DNA from: Pterois miles | Taxonomy: Eukaryota; Chordata; Actinopteri; Perciformes; Scorpaenidae | Assembly: GCA_947000775.1 (NCBI GenBank) | Contig: CAMQGK010000052.1 | Coordinates: 28,801,501 to 28,865,500 of the forward strand | DNA length: 64,000 nucleotides | Direction: 5' to 3' | Part shown: piece by piece, positions 1-11,644 of the stretch | Layout: every line of letters begins with the position of its first letter | Numbering within the stretch: position 1 is the first letter of the stretch | The notes under the pieces: generated by a model | What the model was told of the DNA's origin: nothing | Database searches by the model: none | Seen by the model: the letters and a program-made list of their open reading frames with translations, nothing else | Made by a program: the position numbers and the translations under genes

Positions 1-89
1 AATAAGAAGATGACCCATAAAAGACATGACTGAAGAAGAAAGAACTGTCCACCAAATGGTGGTTTTGGGGGGGGGGGGGGGTGTCTCAC

Positions 90-275
90 TTCCAAATGAG
101 GTGGGTTTGTTGGCACCAAAAGCATTGTTCTGCTGGGAGAAGAGGCCGCTGCTGGTGCCCGTTCCGGTGTTGCCAAACAAGCTGGTCGAAGTGCCGGTCG
201 CTGCACCAAAACCGAAGCCGGTGCTGGTGGAGGAAGTCGCCGGCTGGTTGAAGGTACTGGACCCAAACAGACCGC
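90..275 (-). CDS. nup98: Nucleoporin Nup98, third coding exon
   Basis: This 186-bp minus-strand exon follows the acceptor TTTCCTGCAG and encodes GGLFGSSTFNQPATSSTSTG, then FGFGAATGTSTSLFG, NTGTGTSSGLFSQQNNAFG and ANKPTSFGS. It stops at an A|GTGAGAC donor (89-88). Low-complexity GLFG/FG sequence continues the disordered barrier domain. A long C run (G run on the plus strand, 67-81) sits 8 bp after the donor. The next exon is outside the window. Confidence 0.92.
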
Positions 276-340
276 CTGCAGGAAAGTAATTCATTCATAC
301 ATCTTTAACAGCAACCTTCTTCCCTACACTGATATTTATT

Positions 341-368
341 GTGTGTGTGTGTGTGTGTATATATATAA
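341..368. repeat. (GT)n(AT)n microsatellite
   Basis: Nine GT units run into a short AT tract within the nup98 intron between the second and third coding exons. Confidence 0.95.
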
Positions 369-545
369 ACTTGAAAATTCCTTAAGATTAATTTGGTAAA
401 TTTACAAGAAAAAAACTCAGATATTCTCTGGGATTAAAGACATAAATTAACAAGTGCTCACTGAGTTGCTTCCAAACAATAATCTGATTGCTTTTTTTTT
501 TTTTTTTTTTTTAAACAAGAGCAAGTGAGACAAGAGCTGACAAAC

Positions 546-641
546 CTGGTTTATTCTGTGTGGGACCAAACAGGCCTCCGGTGTTGGCGGTGGCCCCGAA
601 CGCAGACGTCCCAAAGCCTCCCGTTGTCCCAAAACCTGTGT
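546..641 (-). CDS. nup98: Nucleoporin Nup98, second coding exon
   Basis: This 96-bp minus-strand exon follows a TCTCCTCAG acceptor and ends at G|GTTTGT (545-544). It encodes TGFGTTGGFGTSAFGATANT then GGLFGPTQNKPG, with FG and GLFG repeats that bind transport receptors. The phases fit the exon upstream (AA+AC gives Asn) and downstream (G+GC gives Gly). A poly-T/poly-A tract at 491-512 lies in the next intron just after the donor. Confidence 0.92.
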
Positions 642-2331
642 CTGAGGAGAGGATGACATGACACAGACTGATGCTTTAAATCACCGGCTGCAACTTCAGT
701 CACCAGGAACACTGAAACTCTCTCTGCACTTCACTAACAGACTAGATTAAATAACCAAGAACTATACTCTGTTCACTTCATCATTAACCTGATAATTGTG
801 CCTGTGTGAAATCTGTAATTTCACAACGTGTCCTAAGTGGATGTGACGTGAGCGAGCATCGGAGACGAAATCAGATGGATTACATTGTTCTCTATTGGAC
901 TGTCTGAACTAGTCGCAAGTGACATGTCGCTCTATTTCTTTTTTCCTGTTTAGAGCGAAACAGCTGATTTGTGGGCTTACCGCGGTAGTGGCATCCAGTT
1001 TGGACATGTCAGACATTTAATGAGTATGGCTTCTGTTGAGACCATCATCTACAAACTACATGTGTCAGGATCTGGATGGATTTCTTTTTTGTGACTTTAA
1101 ATCATGACATTCAGATTATTGTTGAAAGATATAAAATCTGTACATTTAGATCTGTGAGAGAATCATAAAGTCAGAAATTCTTGACATTTTAATTATCGTG
1201 CGGCCCTAACCACAATTTTGAAAATCTCTGGAGTCAGCCTGGTTGTAGATAAATAAATGAATAAAACATTAGTTGTTCCACTACTGATACCAGTATTGGG
1301 TATCAGCGATTATGTCAGTCTGTACACCGATCCAAAACCTTAATCCAGAAAAAAAAATTAACTTGTTTAACCACAAATCAGTTGTTCACCGCTCCACAAC
1401 AGCAGCCTTCACTGTGCTGTCACCCTGGAGGTATCATGGCTGCCAGTCTGCTACTGTTTCAGAGCAGTGAAGAACTGATTGTATATAGTTTGTAACATGA
1501 TGACAACAGACAACAACAGGGTATCTGCAGGTGTCAACAAGTCAAACTGAAGACATTTAAAGACCTTGTAAAGACCATTATGGATGCAATTTAATGCCTA
1601 CTTCACATCCATAATAGCAAGAAAGTACTAAAGATATGAAAGAAAACTGGAACATCAGTAAGGAAGTATCATAAGTTTGATGAAAGCAACTTTGGCGATG
1701 TTACTCGGCTTTTCACTTTCTGTGAGGTTTCTCCACTAATAGGCACACCACTCCCCTTGACTGGACGTGACATGGGTGTGCTCCGATAACTTCTATACGG
1801 AGAGAACAGCTATTCCCGTTTGGTTCCTCTTTACAGTTTTGATATGGCATGCACAAAAAAAAACATTTAAAAGCAAGATAATCTATTTCTCCTGAAATTA
1901 AAGAAACATTAATATGTTTTTAAGACCTGTTAAAATTGGATTTAAGACATTATGTGAGATTTTAAGACATTTTGAGCCTTTAAATTCTGGTTATTGGATT
2001 TTTGCCCTTTCTTTACATTTTTAAGACACAGCTGGAACCCTGAACAACAGAACAGTGCTAAAGGACAGTGTAACATAATCAGAGTGTGGAAAATGTCAGC
2101 AGTAAACTCCTGTTAAATAATAACTGTAATTTATTTCTAAATCACGCAGGTATTTGATCGATACCGCATGTTCAGGTATTGGAATCTGTATCAGGAAGGA
2201 AAAAAATGGTATTAAAACATCTCCAAAATCTATAAATAATTGTGATAAATAATCATAATATTAATCCAAATAGGATCAGTTTGGCCATAATCGTGCAGCC
2301 CTGACTGGTTGTAAGTAATTAAATCACTCAC
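642..2331 (-). other. nup98: nup98 intron between first and second coding exons
   Basis: The intron is bounded by the GTGAGT donor at 2331 and CTCCTCAG acceptor ending at 642. It contains AT-rich dispersed repeat-like sequence but no open frame or element that I could identify. Confidence 0.85.
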
Positions 2332-2410
2332 TTTGCTGTCCAAAGGTCGATGAGGTGCCAAACCCTCCCGTCCCTCCACCAAAGGGAGTACCAAATGACT
2401 TGTTGAACAT
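2332..2410 (-). CDS. nup98: Nucleoporin Nup98, first coding exon
   Basis: Nup98 is an FG-repeat nucleoporin lining the nuclear pore channel; in vertebrates it is made as a Nup98-Nup96 precursor that cleaves itself. On the minus strand this exon opens with ATG and encodes MFNKSFGTPFGGGTGGFG followed by TSSTFGQQ, the typical GLFG-rich start of the family. It ends in phase 1 at a GTGAGT donor (2331-2326), and the split Asn codon is completed by the next exon at 641. An AG precedes the exon within the 40 bp of untranslated sequence before the ATG. The phase match of all three exons makes the call firm. The gene runs leftward out of the window, so most of the protein is not visible. Confidence 0.93.
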
Positions 2411-2664
2411 CTTGCCCTGCTAGCAGGACCGCATAGGTCTTCTGTATGGAGACAAACACAAACTCCGCTTCAACACCTGTTAATGGCTGTGTTCCTACAG
2501 CAGTGAAATATTAATGAGGAAAATATGACACTGTACATTTAGCAAAACTGCCACTTTGGATGGCACATTTAATCAAATTTTAAACATTTGTTTTGTTATA
2601 AAGTCAGAATCGAAATCATTCAGATTAAATTCACCAATCAAAACATTAGAGGGGTCGTTTAGAA

Positions 2665-2990
2665 GAAGAAGAAGAAGATCAACCTTTATTAGTCCCACAG
2701 TGGGGAAATTCAATTTACACTCTGTTAAACTCATACATGGTACATGCACACAAACACACACACATGCAGTAATGGAGAGGTGTCAGAGTGAGGGGGCTGC
2801 TCCAGACAAGCGCCCCGAGCAGTTGGGGGTTTGGTGCCTTGCTCAGGGGCACCTCGGCAGTGCCCAAGAGGTAAACTGGCACCTCTCCAGCTACCAGTTC
2901 ACACTCAGTTTTTGGTCCATGTCGGTACTTGAACCGGTGACCCTCCGGTTCCCAAGCCAACTCCCTACAGACTGAGCTACTGCCGCCCCC
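2665..2990 (-). mobile_element. tRNA-derived SINE, copy 1
   Basis: On the minus strand the copy starts with a tRNA-like head (GGCAGTAGCTCAGTCTGTAG, later GGTTCAAGTACC as box B), continues in a body shared with copies at 6640 and 27431, and ends in a (CTT)n tail, seen here as AAG repeats at 2665. A TTTAGA target duplication flanks it (2659-2664 and 2991-2996). It lies in nup98 intron 1. Pol III-transcribed, moved by LINE machinery. The protein-like frame across it is spurious. Confidence 0.88.
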
Positions 2991-3315
2991 TTTAGACATT
3001 TAACGTTCTTAATCACAAATTAAAACAAAAACTATCTGCTGCTTCCAGGCAGCAATTAGTATGTTAATAAAATAAGGGTATTAGTTACAGTTAGTTTGGA
3101 CAAACAATGACTTGTTTTAATGCTGAAAGTGAAGAGCAGAGACACTCCTCCATAGATATTACACAAAACACTTACTGGACACAAATGTTAAAGAGGAAAG
3201 TATTCAAGAGCCACACACTCTTGTCTCAAAGCAGAAATGTTCATAAATAGCTGACTGGACCTGCTTTAGTTGTGGGCCAAATTTACTGTGAAAGGTGTAC
3301 CTGTGTAATGGCTAC

Positions 3316-4075
3316 CAGTGTTGGAAGGAGTATTTAGATCCCTTACCAAAGTAAAAGTACAAACACTACAGTGTGAATGTACTTCATTCAAAACATTACT
3401 TAAATAAAAGCATGCAAGTATTATTACTTAAATGTACTTAAAGTATGAAAAGTAAAAGCATTGGTGTGTCAGTAAAATGTTCTTTGTCAGTGTCTTACTA
3501 TTACCTATCTGATATTTCTGGGTTAATATTATTGCTGCATTCATGTGCATGATGCATTTTACAGCTGTACATGTTTAAGGTTTTAAAGGAACAAGTTTGA
3601 TCATTTGATATAAGCTGATACGTACTTTCACTTCTTTGAATGCAAAACAGAAAAAGAAACTCAGATATCCTCTGAGATTAAAGTGGTAAATTTCTGAGAA
3701 ACTGCCTTTTCCATCTTTGTTTATTCAGCTTCAGAAGGATTTTCTCAGCACATAAAGGAACTCGTCATCTTTCAGTTCATCACAATCAAGATCAGCACAT
3801 CTAGAGATACCTGGTTTTACCTGGACAGGAAGGAACTAAAGCTGGCAGACAAATGTAGGGGATTATAAAGTACTACAATTACCTCTGCGATGTAGTGGAG
3901 CAAAAAGTACTATAGTTACCTCTGAGATGTTGTGGAGCAAAAAGTACTATAGTTATCTTTTAGATGTGGTGGAGTATAAAGTACTATAGTTACCTCTGAA
4001 GTGTAGTGGAGTAGAAGTAAATAGTAGCGGAACATGGAAAATACAAGTACGTGTACTTGGTTATATTACTGAATG
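3316..4075. mobile_element. Non-autonomous DNA-transposon-like dispersed repeat
   Basis: It begins with AGTGTTGGAAGGAGTATTTA and shows AAGTAAAAGTAC and repeated GTACTATAGTTACCTCTGA blocks (four degenerate copies at about 3870-4010). This style is common in fish genomes as an internally repeated MITE. No transposase is present. Related scraps occur at 6405-6530 and about 7275-7320 (ACTCCACTACATTTGTCTGA). Family assignment is by recollection of fish repeats, so it is tentative. Confidence 0.5.
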
Positions 4076-4646
4076 AAGTGCAAACTGAACCACAACACTG
4101 TTTAGATGAAGCTGAGCTGTACACAGTAACACCAGCTGACCCTCTCTTTCGGGTTACCGGACCACAAGCTCCACGTGCAGCAAACCGGGCTGTGCCGTTA
4201 GTTACTTCCGTTACCGTGAATCCAAACCACAACATAACATAAGCCCCGTCCGGTTGGGTTAGTCTAAGCTAAGTCCAAGCCCGTCCCTAAGATAGTCACT
4301 ACCAGAAAATACCAGTTATAAACCGCAAATCAACATACGTAGCGACAGCTAACACTGACATACCCATAGCATAATCCCCGCGACAGCTAACATGTTACCT
4401 ATATTAATTAACCACACACACAAAATTATCAACAAGTCAACTCTTCCGCATCCATTGGTAGATTTTAAATCGATAAAAACTGATCCCACCACCAGACACT
4501 CACCCCGTTGCTGGTTAGAAGTTACGTGCGTCAAGCTAACGTTAGCCAGCTAGCCCTGCCGCTAACTACTTAGCATTGCTACACAAACGTTAGCAAAACA
4601 AAAGCAACGCAGACAAAGAACAATCGTTACCTTCACCAACACTTAC

Positions 4647-4870
4647 CGTTAACAACCTTGTTATGGATGTTCGGTTCTTTGTCGTCCTTCCTCTCACAGT
4701 AATAAAGCTACGGTGTCCACAATGTGAGGCGATAAAAGTATCTTTAGCTAAACATCGGCGTAGCCGGATAGCTTTGTCAACGAGGAGGGAAAACCGACCG
4801 AGCACCAAACGTCACTGCGTACTTTCATACGTCTTCCGTCATGACGGCGACGTTCGAAACAAAACAGCAA
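4647..4870 (-). promoter_or_regulatory. nup98: Likely nup98 first (non-coding) exon and promoter
   Basis: On the minus strand a strong donor AACG|GTAAGT lies at 4650-4641, about 2.2 kb upstream of the first coding exon, inside a CpG-richer stretch (about 4130-4870) unlike the AT-rich surroundings. Vertebrate nup98 commonly has a 5' UTR exon split from the ATG exon, so this is inferred as the first exon and start region. Another donor-like GGG|GTGAGT at about 4506-4500 could serve an alternative first exon. The start site itself is not defined by sequence. Confidence 0.45.
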
Positions 4871-5344
4871 TGGGACAACCGGATATCCTGTCTAGTGTCC
4901 TAGATGTTTCTGAGAAAATAAAAGACATTACATTCCAAAAAATCAGTTGTTAGGAATACATATGAGAATGGGGCCTTAACTTTTGGGATTTTAACATTTT
5001 GAACAACACATTTAAGATTTGTTGGATCAAGCAATTCTTAAACAAAAAAAAAAACAGCCTGGCGTTGGTTTTAACTGTCTATTAGTGTGCAATTATAACA
5101 TCTAAAAAAATCCTATTAACCTTTCTAACTTTCACAGTGCAATTTTTCACCACACCACTGTTCAGTATAGAAACATAGAGATATTTTTTACATACACAGG
5201 TCTCTATTTTTCAAGGAATAGTTCAATAAAAACATTATTTATTCAGTTATCAGGAATTTCTTCAGCAATATCAGAGACCTGTAACTCCTATTCCTTCTGG
5301 TGTCTATGCTGTTGAGGGGCTACATAATATATAATATAAAATAT

Positions 5345-6018
5345 ATAACAGCTTCTGTTGGAAAAAAAGTTTGGACTCTCCCACAAAAATACATTTTGGC
5401 AAATAAGTTCAAAGAAGTGTCATTTAGAATAATTCATCGATGTAACCCAGTTAGGTCCTATTTTGTTAAATATAAAAATTATTGAGTTAAGATGTGCCTT
5501 GTGTGATTCCCAAACTACTGTCCACCTGTTCTGGAAATGTTCACACAGCCGGAAACTGTGGCAACATATTTGTAGCTTTATCTTATAAAATATTATCTTA
5601 GCTTTGATCTTCTACTGGAAAATGTATTTTTCTTTAAGCTTCAACACAATATATTTGCGAGAGAGTATTTCTCATTATCATTGTCACAAAGTTTTACATT
5701 CATAAATGCAAATCTAAAAAGAAAAAAGAAAACATTAGCGTTAAACCTCTAATGTTTTCAAAAAATAAATAGATCAATATCTTCTGCGAAAAACACAAAG
5801 GCTGGTAAAATGGAGAGTTTGTGCTCCATTTTTAACATTTTTACTTGTGTTACAATGATTTATTTATTTATATTAACCCCTGGCATGTTTTGTGTTTTAT
5901 GTTACTTTCTAAAATTTAATTTTCTGTTTTTTCCTTTATACAGTATGCATTGTTTACCTATGTATCAGTTTAATTGATCTTTGTATTCTTAAAAAAACTT
6001 AAAATAAAGTTTTTTTAT
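5345..6018 (+). mobile_element. L1-like LINE, ORF2 C-terminus and 3' end
   Basis: A degenerate plus-strand frame reads KKVWTLPQKYILANKFKEV, then, after small breaks, CALCDSQTTVHLFWKCSHS, with Cys/His spacing resembling the C-terminal zinc-knuckle-like segment of L1/Tx1-type reverse transcriptase ORFs. The 3' part is AT-rich and ends with AAAATAAAGTTTTTTT. It is strongly 5'-truncated, as usual for LINE copies, and cannot be active. Confidence 0.55.
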
Positions 6019-6042
6019 TTAGTTAGTATTTTAGTATTTTAG

Positions 6043-6116
6043 ATTATTTATATATATATACACACTGTATATATACATATATACTGTATATATACAGTAT
6101 ATACACAGTATATATC
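6043..6116. repeat. AT-rich TATATACAGTA repeat
   Basis: Alternating TATATA and ACTGTATATATAC units form a self-complementary simple repeat. Confidence 0.9.
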
Positions 6117-6255
6117 CTATCCAGTTGTGCTTTGTCTGGTAAGGTGTTATTAAGTTTAGCTTACTATGCCTTAATGTCTGTAAATACATACTCATATATT
6201 CTAATATTTTGAGATACCTTATTCTTTCTTTTTAGAGGTTCTAACCACTCTCAAC

Positions 6256-6258
<3 letters not shown>

Positions 6259-6313
<55 letters not shown>

Positions 6314-6330
6314 TAATAATAATATGAAGA
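6259..6330. repeat. (AAT)n microsatellite
   Basis: About 23 near-perfect AAT units with one TGA interruption. Confidence 0.95.
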
Positions 6331-6557
6331 AGTAGAAGACAAGAGGAGGAAAAATAAAAAAAATAGTATTTCCATTTCGTGCTACTTCCTTCTTCTCCTC
6401 CAGTACACCTCAGAGAGAAATATTGTAGTTTTTACTCCACTACATTTGTCTGACAGCTTTTTGGATCAAAGTTTTAGTCGCAGGTTAATCAGTTCAGCAG
6501 TTCTGGTGAATATTACAGAGCTGAAAAATCTACCTACAAGACCATCAACTCTGTTGA

Positions 6558-6630
6558 GTTTCCGTAGTGTAGTGGTTATCACGTTCGCCTAACACGCGAA
6601 AGGTCCTCGGTTCGAAACCGGGCGGAAACA
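6558..6630 (+). tRNA. tRNA-Val (anticodon AAC)
   Basis: The 73-nt sequence folds as a full cloverleaf. GTTTCCG (6558-6564) pairs with CGGAAAC (6623-6629), with discriminator A at 6630. Box A lies in TAGTGTAGTGGTTATCACG and box B is GGTTCGAAACC. The anticodon loop has AAC at 6591-6593. CCA is not encoded, as expected for a eukaryotic nuclear gene. All stems are intact, so it is a good candidate for a functional gene rather than a SINE head. A SINE starts about 9 bp downstream and no T4 terminator separates them: the T runs downstream are only TTT. Confidence 0.95.
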
Positions 6631-6639
6631 TGTTTGTTT

Positions 6640-6984
6640 GGGGCGGCAGTAGCTCAGTCTGTAGGGAGTTGGCTTGGGAACCGGAGGGTCACCGGTTCAA
6701 GTCCCGACATGGACCAAGAACTGAGTGTGAACTGGTAGCTGGAGAGGTGCCAGTTTACCTCTTGGGCACTGCCGAGGTGCCCCTGAGCAAGGCACCAAAC
6801 CCCCAACTGCTCGGGGCGCTTGTCAGGAGCAGCCCCCTCACTCTGACATCTCTCCATTATTGCATGTTTGTGCATGTGTGTGTTCGGGTCTGCATGTACC
6901 GTGTATAAGTTAACAACAGAGTGAAAAAATTGAATTTCCCCTCGTGGGACTAATAAAGGAATATCTTCTTCTTCTTCTTCTTTT
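6640..6984 (+). mobile_element. tRNA-derived SINE, copy 2
   Basis: The head is GGCGGCAGTAGCTCAGTCTG with box B GGTTCAAGTCC. The body matches copies at 2665 and 27431, and the tail is (CTT)n. It sits directly after the tRNA-Val gene. The protein frame through it (GSSSVCRELAWEPEGHRF) recurs in every copy and is not a gene. Confidence 0.9.
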
Positions 6985-9370
6985 TTAACATTACGGCTGC
7001 ATTCACTGATTTTTCTTGGCCACTTGAGGGCAGCAAACCAATCTGAAAAACTACTATGTTCCTCTCACATGGTGAAGCTCATGCTCGTAGGTGGAGATGT
7101 CATACTTGACAATCTTGAGACCTTAAAAATAGGGAGGATTTCTAAACCACAGCGGGGGTCTGGGTGTTACAGAAAAAGCGGTTCAGAGACTTTATTTCCT
7201 GCATTCTGGTGGTTTTAAAAGAATGAAAATAACAAAATAAGTGCACTGCAACGGCATTTTTATGTTGAACTTTAGATTTTTCACATTGCTCCTACTTGAG
7301 TACTTCTTTCGCCTAGTTCTCTCCATTTCTCTCTCTCTCTCACACACACTTGAAAGCCCTTTTAGACACAATGCAACAACGCCACCACTGACCTCGGAAA
7401 CCTGTTATTTCCAATAGGTTTGCATCACGCCACGATGGCTTCATTTCATCAAGCAAAGCCCAACTTTGAACACTACACACTAAACCCAACCCAGACATGA
7501 CCTCTGTCCTGAGTGTAGACTGCTCTCTTCCATGAGGACACGACATTTGGTGTAGAGCTGTTGACATCCTGGTGGAATCAGTAGAGCTAAATAGATGCTG
7601 TACTGAGCCACAAACAGGTTCTGATAACAAGAAGGAAAAAGTGCGAAAATTTGACATAAATCGGGAGAAATACGGGAGAATTATGACAGCGGGAGGAAAC
7701 CAGGAGAGGGCGATGAAGAATGGGAGTCTCCCAGGAAAATCAGGAGGGTTGCCAAGAAGGCCTTTACCTGTGAAAATGTGAAAAACTCACCTGTGAAAAT
7801 TTTGCATCAAAATTATTTATACCAGCAGGGCTGCAAATTTTCAACAGTTGCAGCACTTTGTCAAAAAAGGCCCAATTATCGGGATATTGTCTGCCTGTCG
7901 CTAGTCTAAACGGAAATATATTTTAGTTTCCATTTAGTGAAATGCTGTGAGTGAATTGGCCTCTGGTACACAGCTCCGCAGCTTTTATTGTGAAAGGTTA
8001 GAACAGAAAGAGTGGATCTGGTCAGTGCTGCTGTTGAAAGGAGTAATAAAGTTTGCCATCTTGGTTTGGACTGTGGAGCCTCTGTGTTGTTGTACACTGT
8101 ACATTATGAAGAAGTCCATCCCTCACTGTGTGACTGGTTGATGCCTTTATTTCTGGTGCAAAAGCTCAGAAAAATCGACCTTGTTCTGGAAATAAATACA
8201 TTGCTTTTTTTGTGTTTTGAAAGTACTTGTGAAAAACAACAGTTCAAAAATTTAATTATATTATATATTATATTATTATAATTAATTATAATTAATAATT
8301 ATGGCTGTTATCACATCAGATTTTCACTACATGGTCATTGTGGCCAAAAGTATTCATGATAATACGATAATAATACGATAATTATTATCACAATGTCTAT
8401 AGAAAATTTGAAAAATGCAGCAGAGGTCCTAACTGCAGACCTGGATGATGTCCATCCGTGGCTGCAACGTAATGATCTAAAGTGTGTTAATGATCTAGCC
8501 CCTCTGTCCCGATATATCCAAAGACAAGACAGTAATAGAGCAAGTTACCACATCAGAACTACAGTTACTCAATCAGCTTTCTCCATATTTGAAGTGTATT
8601 GTGGTTTTATCATATAGAAATATATTTCAATTTCATGATACATGTACAAGCAAAACTAGGGACAAGAGTTGAAAATTGGCTATAAACTTTCTATGGAACC
8701 ACTGAATATTAATATTATATTGCATTGTCCCTACCAAGCAAAAAAAAAAAATCAAAATCAAAAATCAAATTAATCGCATGAATTCATTAATGTCTTGTGT
8801 TCTAACTATATTTATTTAGGCTGTAAATCAAATTATAATTTTAAAAGAATAACATAAGTAGACCAGGTTCATTAACAGACTGAACCTTTGTACTGTTCAT
8901 AATATCATTTTTTACAAGCATATCTCACTGGCATACATACAGTGGGGGAATATGTATAAAATTACAGAGACAAAACACAGTATTGATTATTATTATTATT
9001 ATTATTGTTATTATTATTAGCTGTATACTGTATACAGTATATAACCAGCTGATAATCCATTTTATGCAGCTCAAACCTAAATGGACAGAAAACATGTGAT
9101 ACCATATAAGAGGTCCATGAGTAAAGCAAAAAAAATTGTATGCATAACATATAATACTGCACTATTATACCACAAACTCATGAAATTGAAAAAACTTAAG
9201 CAGCTTTTGTTGATTGTCAGAATGATAATTTTGACATGCCTCTGTAGCCCGTTATGCTAAATATGCTGCATCTTTGCGAGTTTTGAATTTGTTTGTTGTG
9301 AATGGTGCATATGCTGAGTTACGAAGGCAGATGACAGCATGAGTTTAAGAAACATATGGAGTTACTTCCA
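6985..9370. other. Intergenic between tRNA-Val and OR1
   Basis: No convincing gene. An (ATT)n tract lies at 8986-9020. A short frame near 8480-8560 (VNDLAPLSRYIQRQDSNRA) resembles the C-terminal part of LINE reverse-transcriptase ORFs and is probably a decayed fragment. The remainder is AT-rich unique or repeat-like sequence. Confidence 0.6.
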
Positions 9371-10324
9371 TTAAGCTGAGGCTTCAGCCTTGACTGGGGC
9401 GACTGACAGTTTCAGTCGACAGCATAGATCGTGCATGAGGACGGGTCTGATGGTCTGATCTCTTATGCCATAAATGAGAGAACTCAGACATCTGGGGAAG
9501 ATGAAAATACACACATAAAAAACAATCTGGATGCGCACAAATACTACCCTTAGAACAATATTTGACATGACTATAAGGAGTGAATGGTATACAGTTGACA
9601 AGAGACTGAGGCTCAGCTGCACCAGATGCAGCAGCAGTGTGTTACGAACCTTCTGGGCTGAAGCTTTGTCTGTGGACGCTGATCTGGCTGCTATCACCAC
9701 ACCAGTATAGGAAAAAACGACTGCTAAACCAGCTAACACAAACAGACAATAAGTGTAAGCTTCATCGTAAAGACCAGACACTGGGTCAAGACGCATGTGT
9801 AGTTTGGCACAAAAATATTTCATCTGCAGGCTCTCAAATGGAAAATCTAACAGTAAAATAACTCGTATGAGGATATTAAGTGAACTGAAGGACCAGACCA
9901 CAATGATAGCCAGTGCTGTGTTTCTGGTGGTGATGATGGTAGCATGCCTCAGTGGGTAGCACACAGCCACATATCTCTCCAGAGACATCACCACCAGTAT
10001 GAGAGGGGAGATTTCACTTGTAAGACCAGCAAGCATGATGAGAGCACCACATACAGGATATGTTAATGTTATTTTAAATGAAGCTATAAGGTACAATAAC
10101 TGACTCACTGCCATCTGTACAGTGTCTGCAAAAAGGAGGTTAAACAGAAGAATGTACCGGGAGGTCTCACAAAACACTAATTTACTCCTCAAGGTGAACA
10201 ACATGACTCCATTAATGTAGAGAAACACACAGCATGGCACTGTAGTCAAAGTAGAAAATAACACTCTTTCCAGTACTCCCCGCCCAACAGTGATGTTGGT
10301 CTGAGACTGAGTTGTGTTTGACAT
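9371..10324 (-). CDS. OR1: odorant receptor 131-2-like
   Basis: Intact single-exon class A GPCR of 317 aa, expected in the plasma membrane/cilia of olfactory neurons and coupled to an olfactory G protein. Two N-glycosylation sites (N3, N10) precede helix 1 (FLYINGVMLFTLRSKLVF). Helix 3 begins after YPVCG, is followed by MSLERYVAVCYPLRHATII, and pairs by disulfide with the loop-2 Cys in MKYFCAK. Helix 6 starts QKVRNTLLLHLVQL and helix 7 ends PRCLSSLIYGIRDQTIR. The loop after helix 4 is four residues shorter than in OR2 (FPFESLQ versus FPFDDLESLQ). The start matches the paralogues' SQTNITVG N-terminus. Ligand unknown. Confidence 0.93.
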   Translation of the reverse strand: MSNTTQSQTNITVGRGVLERVLFSTLTTVPCCVFLYINGVMLFTLRSKLVFCETSRYILLFNLLFADTVQMAVSQLLYLIASFKITLTYPVCGALIMLAGLTSEISPLILVVMSLERYVAVCYPLRHATIITTRNTALAIIVVWSFSSLNILIRVILLLDFPFESLQMKYFCAKLHMRLDPVSGLYDEAYTYCLFVLAGLAVVFSYTGVVIAARSASTDKASAQKVRNTLLLHLVQLSLSLLSTVYHSLLIVMSNIVLRVVFVRIQIVFYVCIFIFPRCLSSLIYGIRDQTIRPVLMHDLCCRLKLSVAPVKAEASA

Positions 10325-10587
10325 TTCAGAGAGGCACTAAAGACAGGAGAAATTTAACCTGTTGACGTTATTGCAATAGTAATAATACATATGTATTTAG
10401 TAAAGGACCTTTCATAGAACACAATTCGCATTACAAGAACAAAAAGGAGTAAAAAAACGTTAAACCGTCAAACAATAAAAAATGACTGAGTGAGAACAGC
10501 AAAGTGAGAACAATGAAAATCCAACATCCTTTAAGCACAGATGCCCGTTGAGCCACATCATCCAAGTCAGTGCTTGTTTCCGTGTAA

Positions 10588-10668
10588 GCAGAACTGGTCT
10601 GCAGGTTTTACCTGCCCTCAAACTTTGTATATCAGCATCACACTGCCCTAAACCACGCTCATGTGACA
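10588..10668 (-). promoter_or_regulatory. OR1 promoter candidate
   Basis: On the minus strand, TCATGTGA (10659-10666, E-box variant), GATATACAAAG (about 10623-10633, TATA-like) and CCTGCAGACCAGTTCTGC (10588-10605) occur in this order, the same as upstream of OR2 and OR6-OR9. It lies about 260-340 bp upstream of the ATG. Function is inferred from conservation. Confidence 0.5.
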
Positions 10669-11644
10669 CCATCACGTCTGCATGGTTACAGAGTAGTAAC
10701 GTAATCTCTGTCCTCCTATTTCCCAACACCCTGGTCCATGTGACCATGTCTTACGTAGTTTAAACTTAGTACACAAGTAAGAAAACTTTATTTTTACAGT
10801 GCAAAACCAGAGTTACACGGTGCTTCACACAATACAACAAGAATATTAGGGAACTGCCACATGAAACAAAATAAAAAGGGCAATAGGAGTAAAGATTATT
10901 ACAAAAATAAAAATATATCCAAGTGGGTTTTTAAAAGCTTTTTGAAATATGGCATCAATAGCTGGATTTATATTTTAGGGGAGTTTGTTCCACAGGGTTG
11001 GAGCTGAAACAGTATAAGCATGATCCACCTTTATCTTAAGCCTCAACCTTACAACAAAATTTGGTCGTCAGCTCTCAGTGGTCTTAAAAGATCTGAAATG
11101 TATGTAGAGCCAGACCTTTTAGGTACGAGTACTAGTACAGGTACTCACTTGAATCTTAAAGGAACAGTGCGTTTTGTAGGATTTATTAGCAGAAATGGAA
11201 TATAATATTCATAACTGTGTTTTCATTAGTGTATAATCACCTGAAACTATGTCACCCTAGAATGAGCCGTTTATATCTACATAGAGAACGGGTCCTCTTC
11301 ACAGAGTCCTCCATGTTGCGCCGCCATGTTTCTACAGTAGCCCAGAATGGACAAATCAAACACCAGCTCTACAGAGAGCCTTTTGTGTTTTTATGTTACC
11401 TGACGGAAAAAAAAATGTGGTGACACCAGCTGCTGTCGTCTGAAGTAGGCGACGAAAAGATCCTGAAAGATATAAGGGTTGGGCGGTATATTGACTTTTT
11501 AAGGTAAATGGATGCTTTTTTTTTTGTAGGCCTATAAAATGTATATTTTCCTGTATATGTGTTTCAAGCATGGTTACAGCTTATAGTTGTATATCTATGT
11601 ATATATACAGTATTGTATAGAATGTATATGTTGAGTTTGCTCTA
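10669..11644. other. Intergenic, no gene seen
   Basis: AT-rich sequence with a T8 run at 11517-11524 and no convincing coding frame. A piece near 10780-11140 (TTTACAGTGCAAAACCAGAG) reads like a dispersed repeat but could not be assigned. Confidence 0.5.

Noticed and set aside
86..298. 70-aa minus-strand frame and 87-aa plus-strand frame over the left end
   Set aside because: Both are out of frame with the GLFG reading of nup98, which is confirmed by splice sites and phase.
4051..4953. Frames of 60-96 aa on both strands around 4.0-4.9 kb as small genes
   Set aside because: They fall in a GC-richer promoter-like region with no homology; open frames are expected there by chance.
6630..6908. 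Frame GSSSVCRELAWEPEGHRF..., also on the opposite strand and at 2715 and 27354
   Set aside because: It recurs exactly where SINE copies lie and starts in the tRNA-like head. It is SINE sequence, not a protein family.
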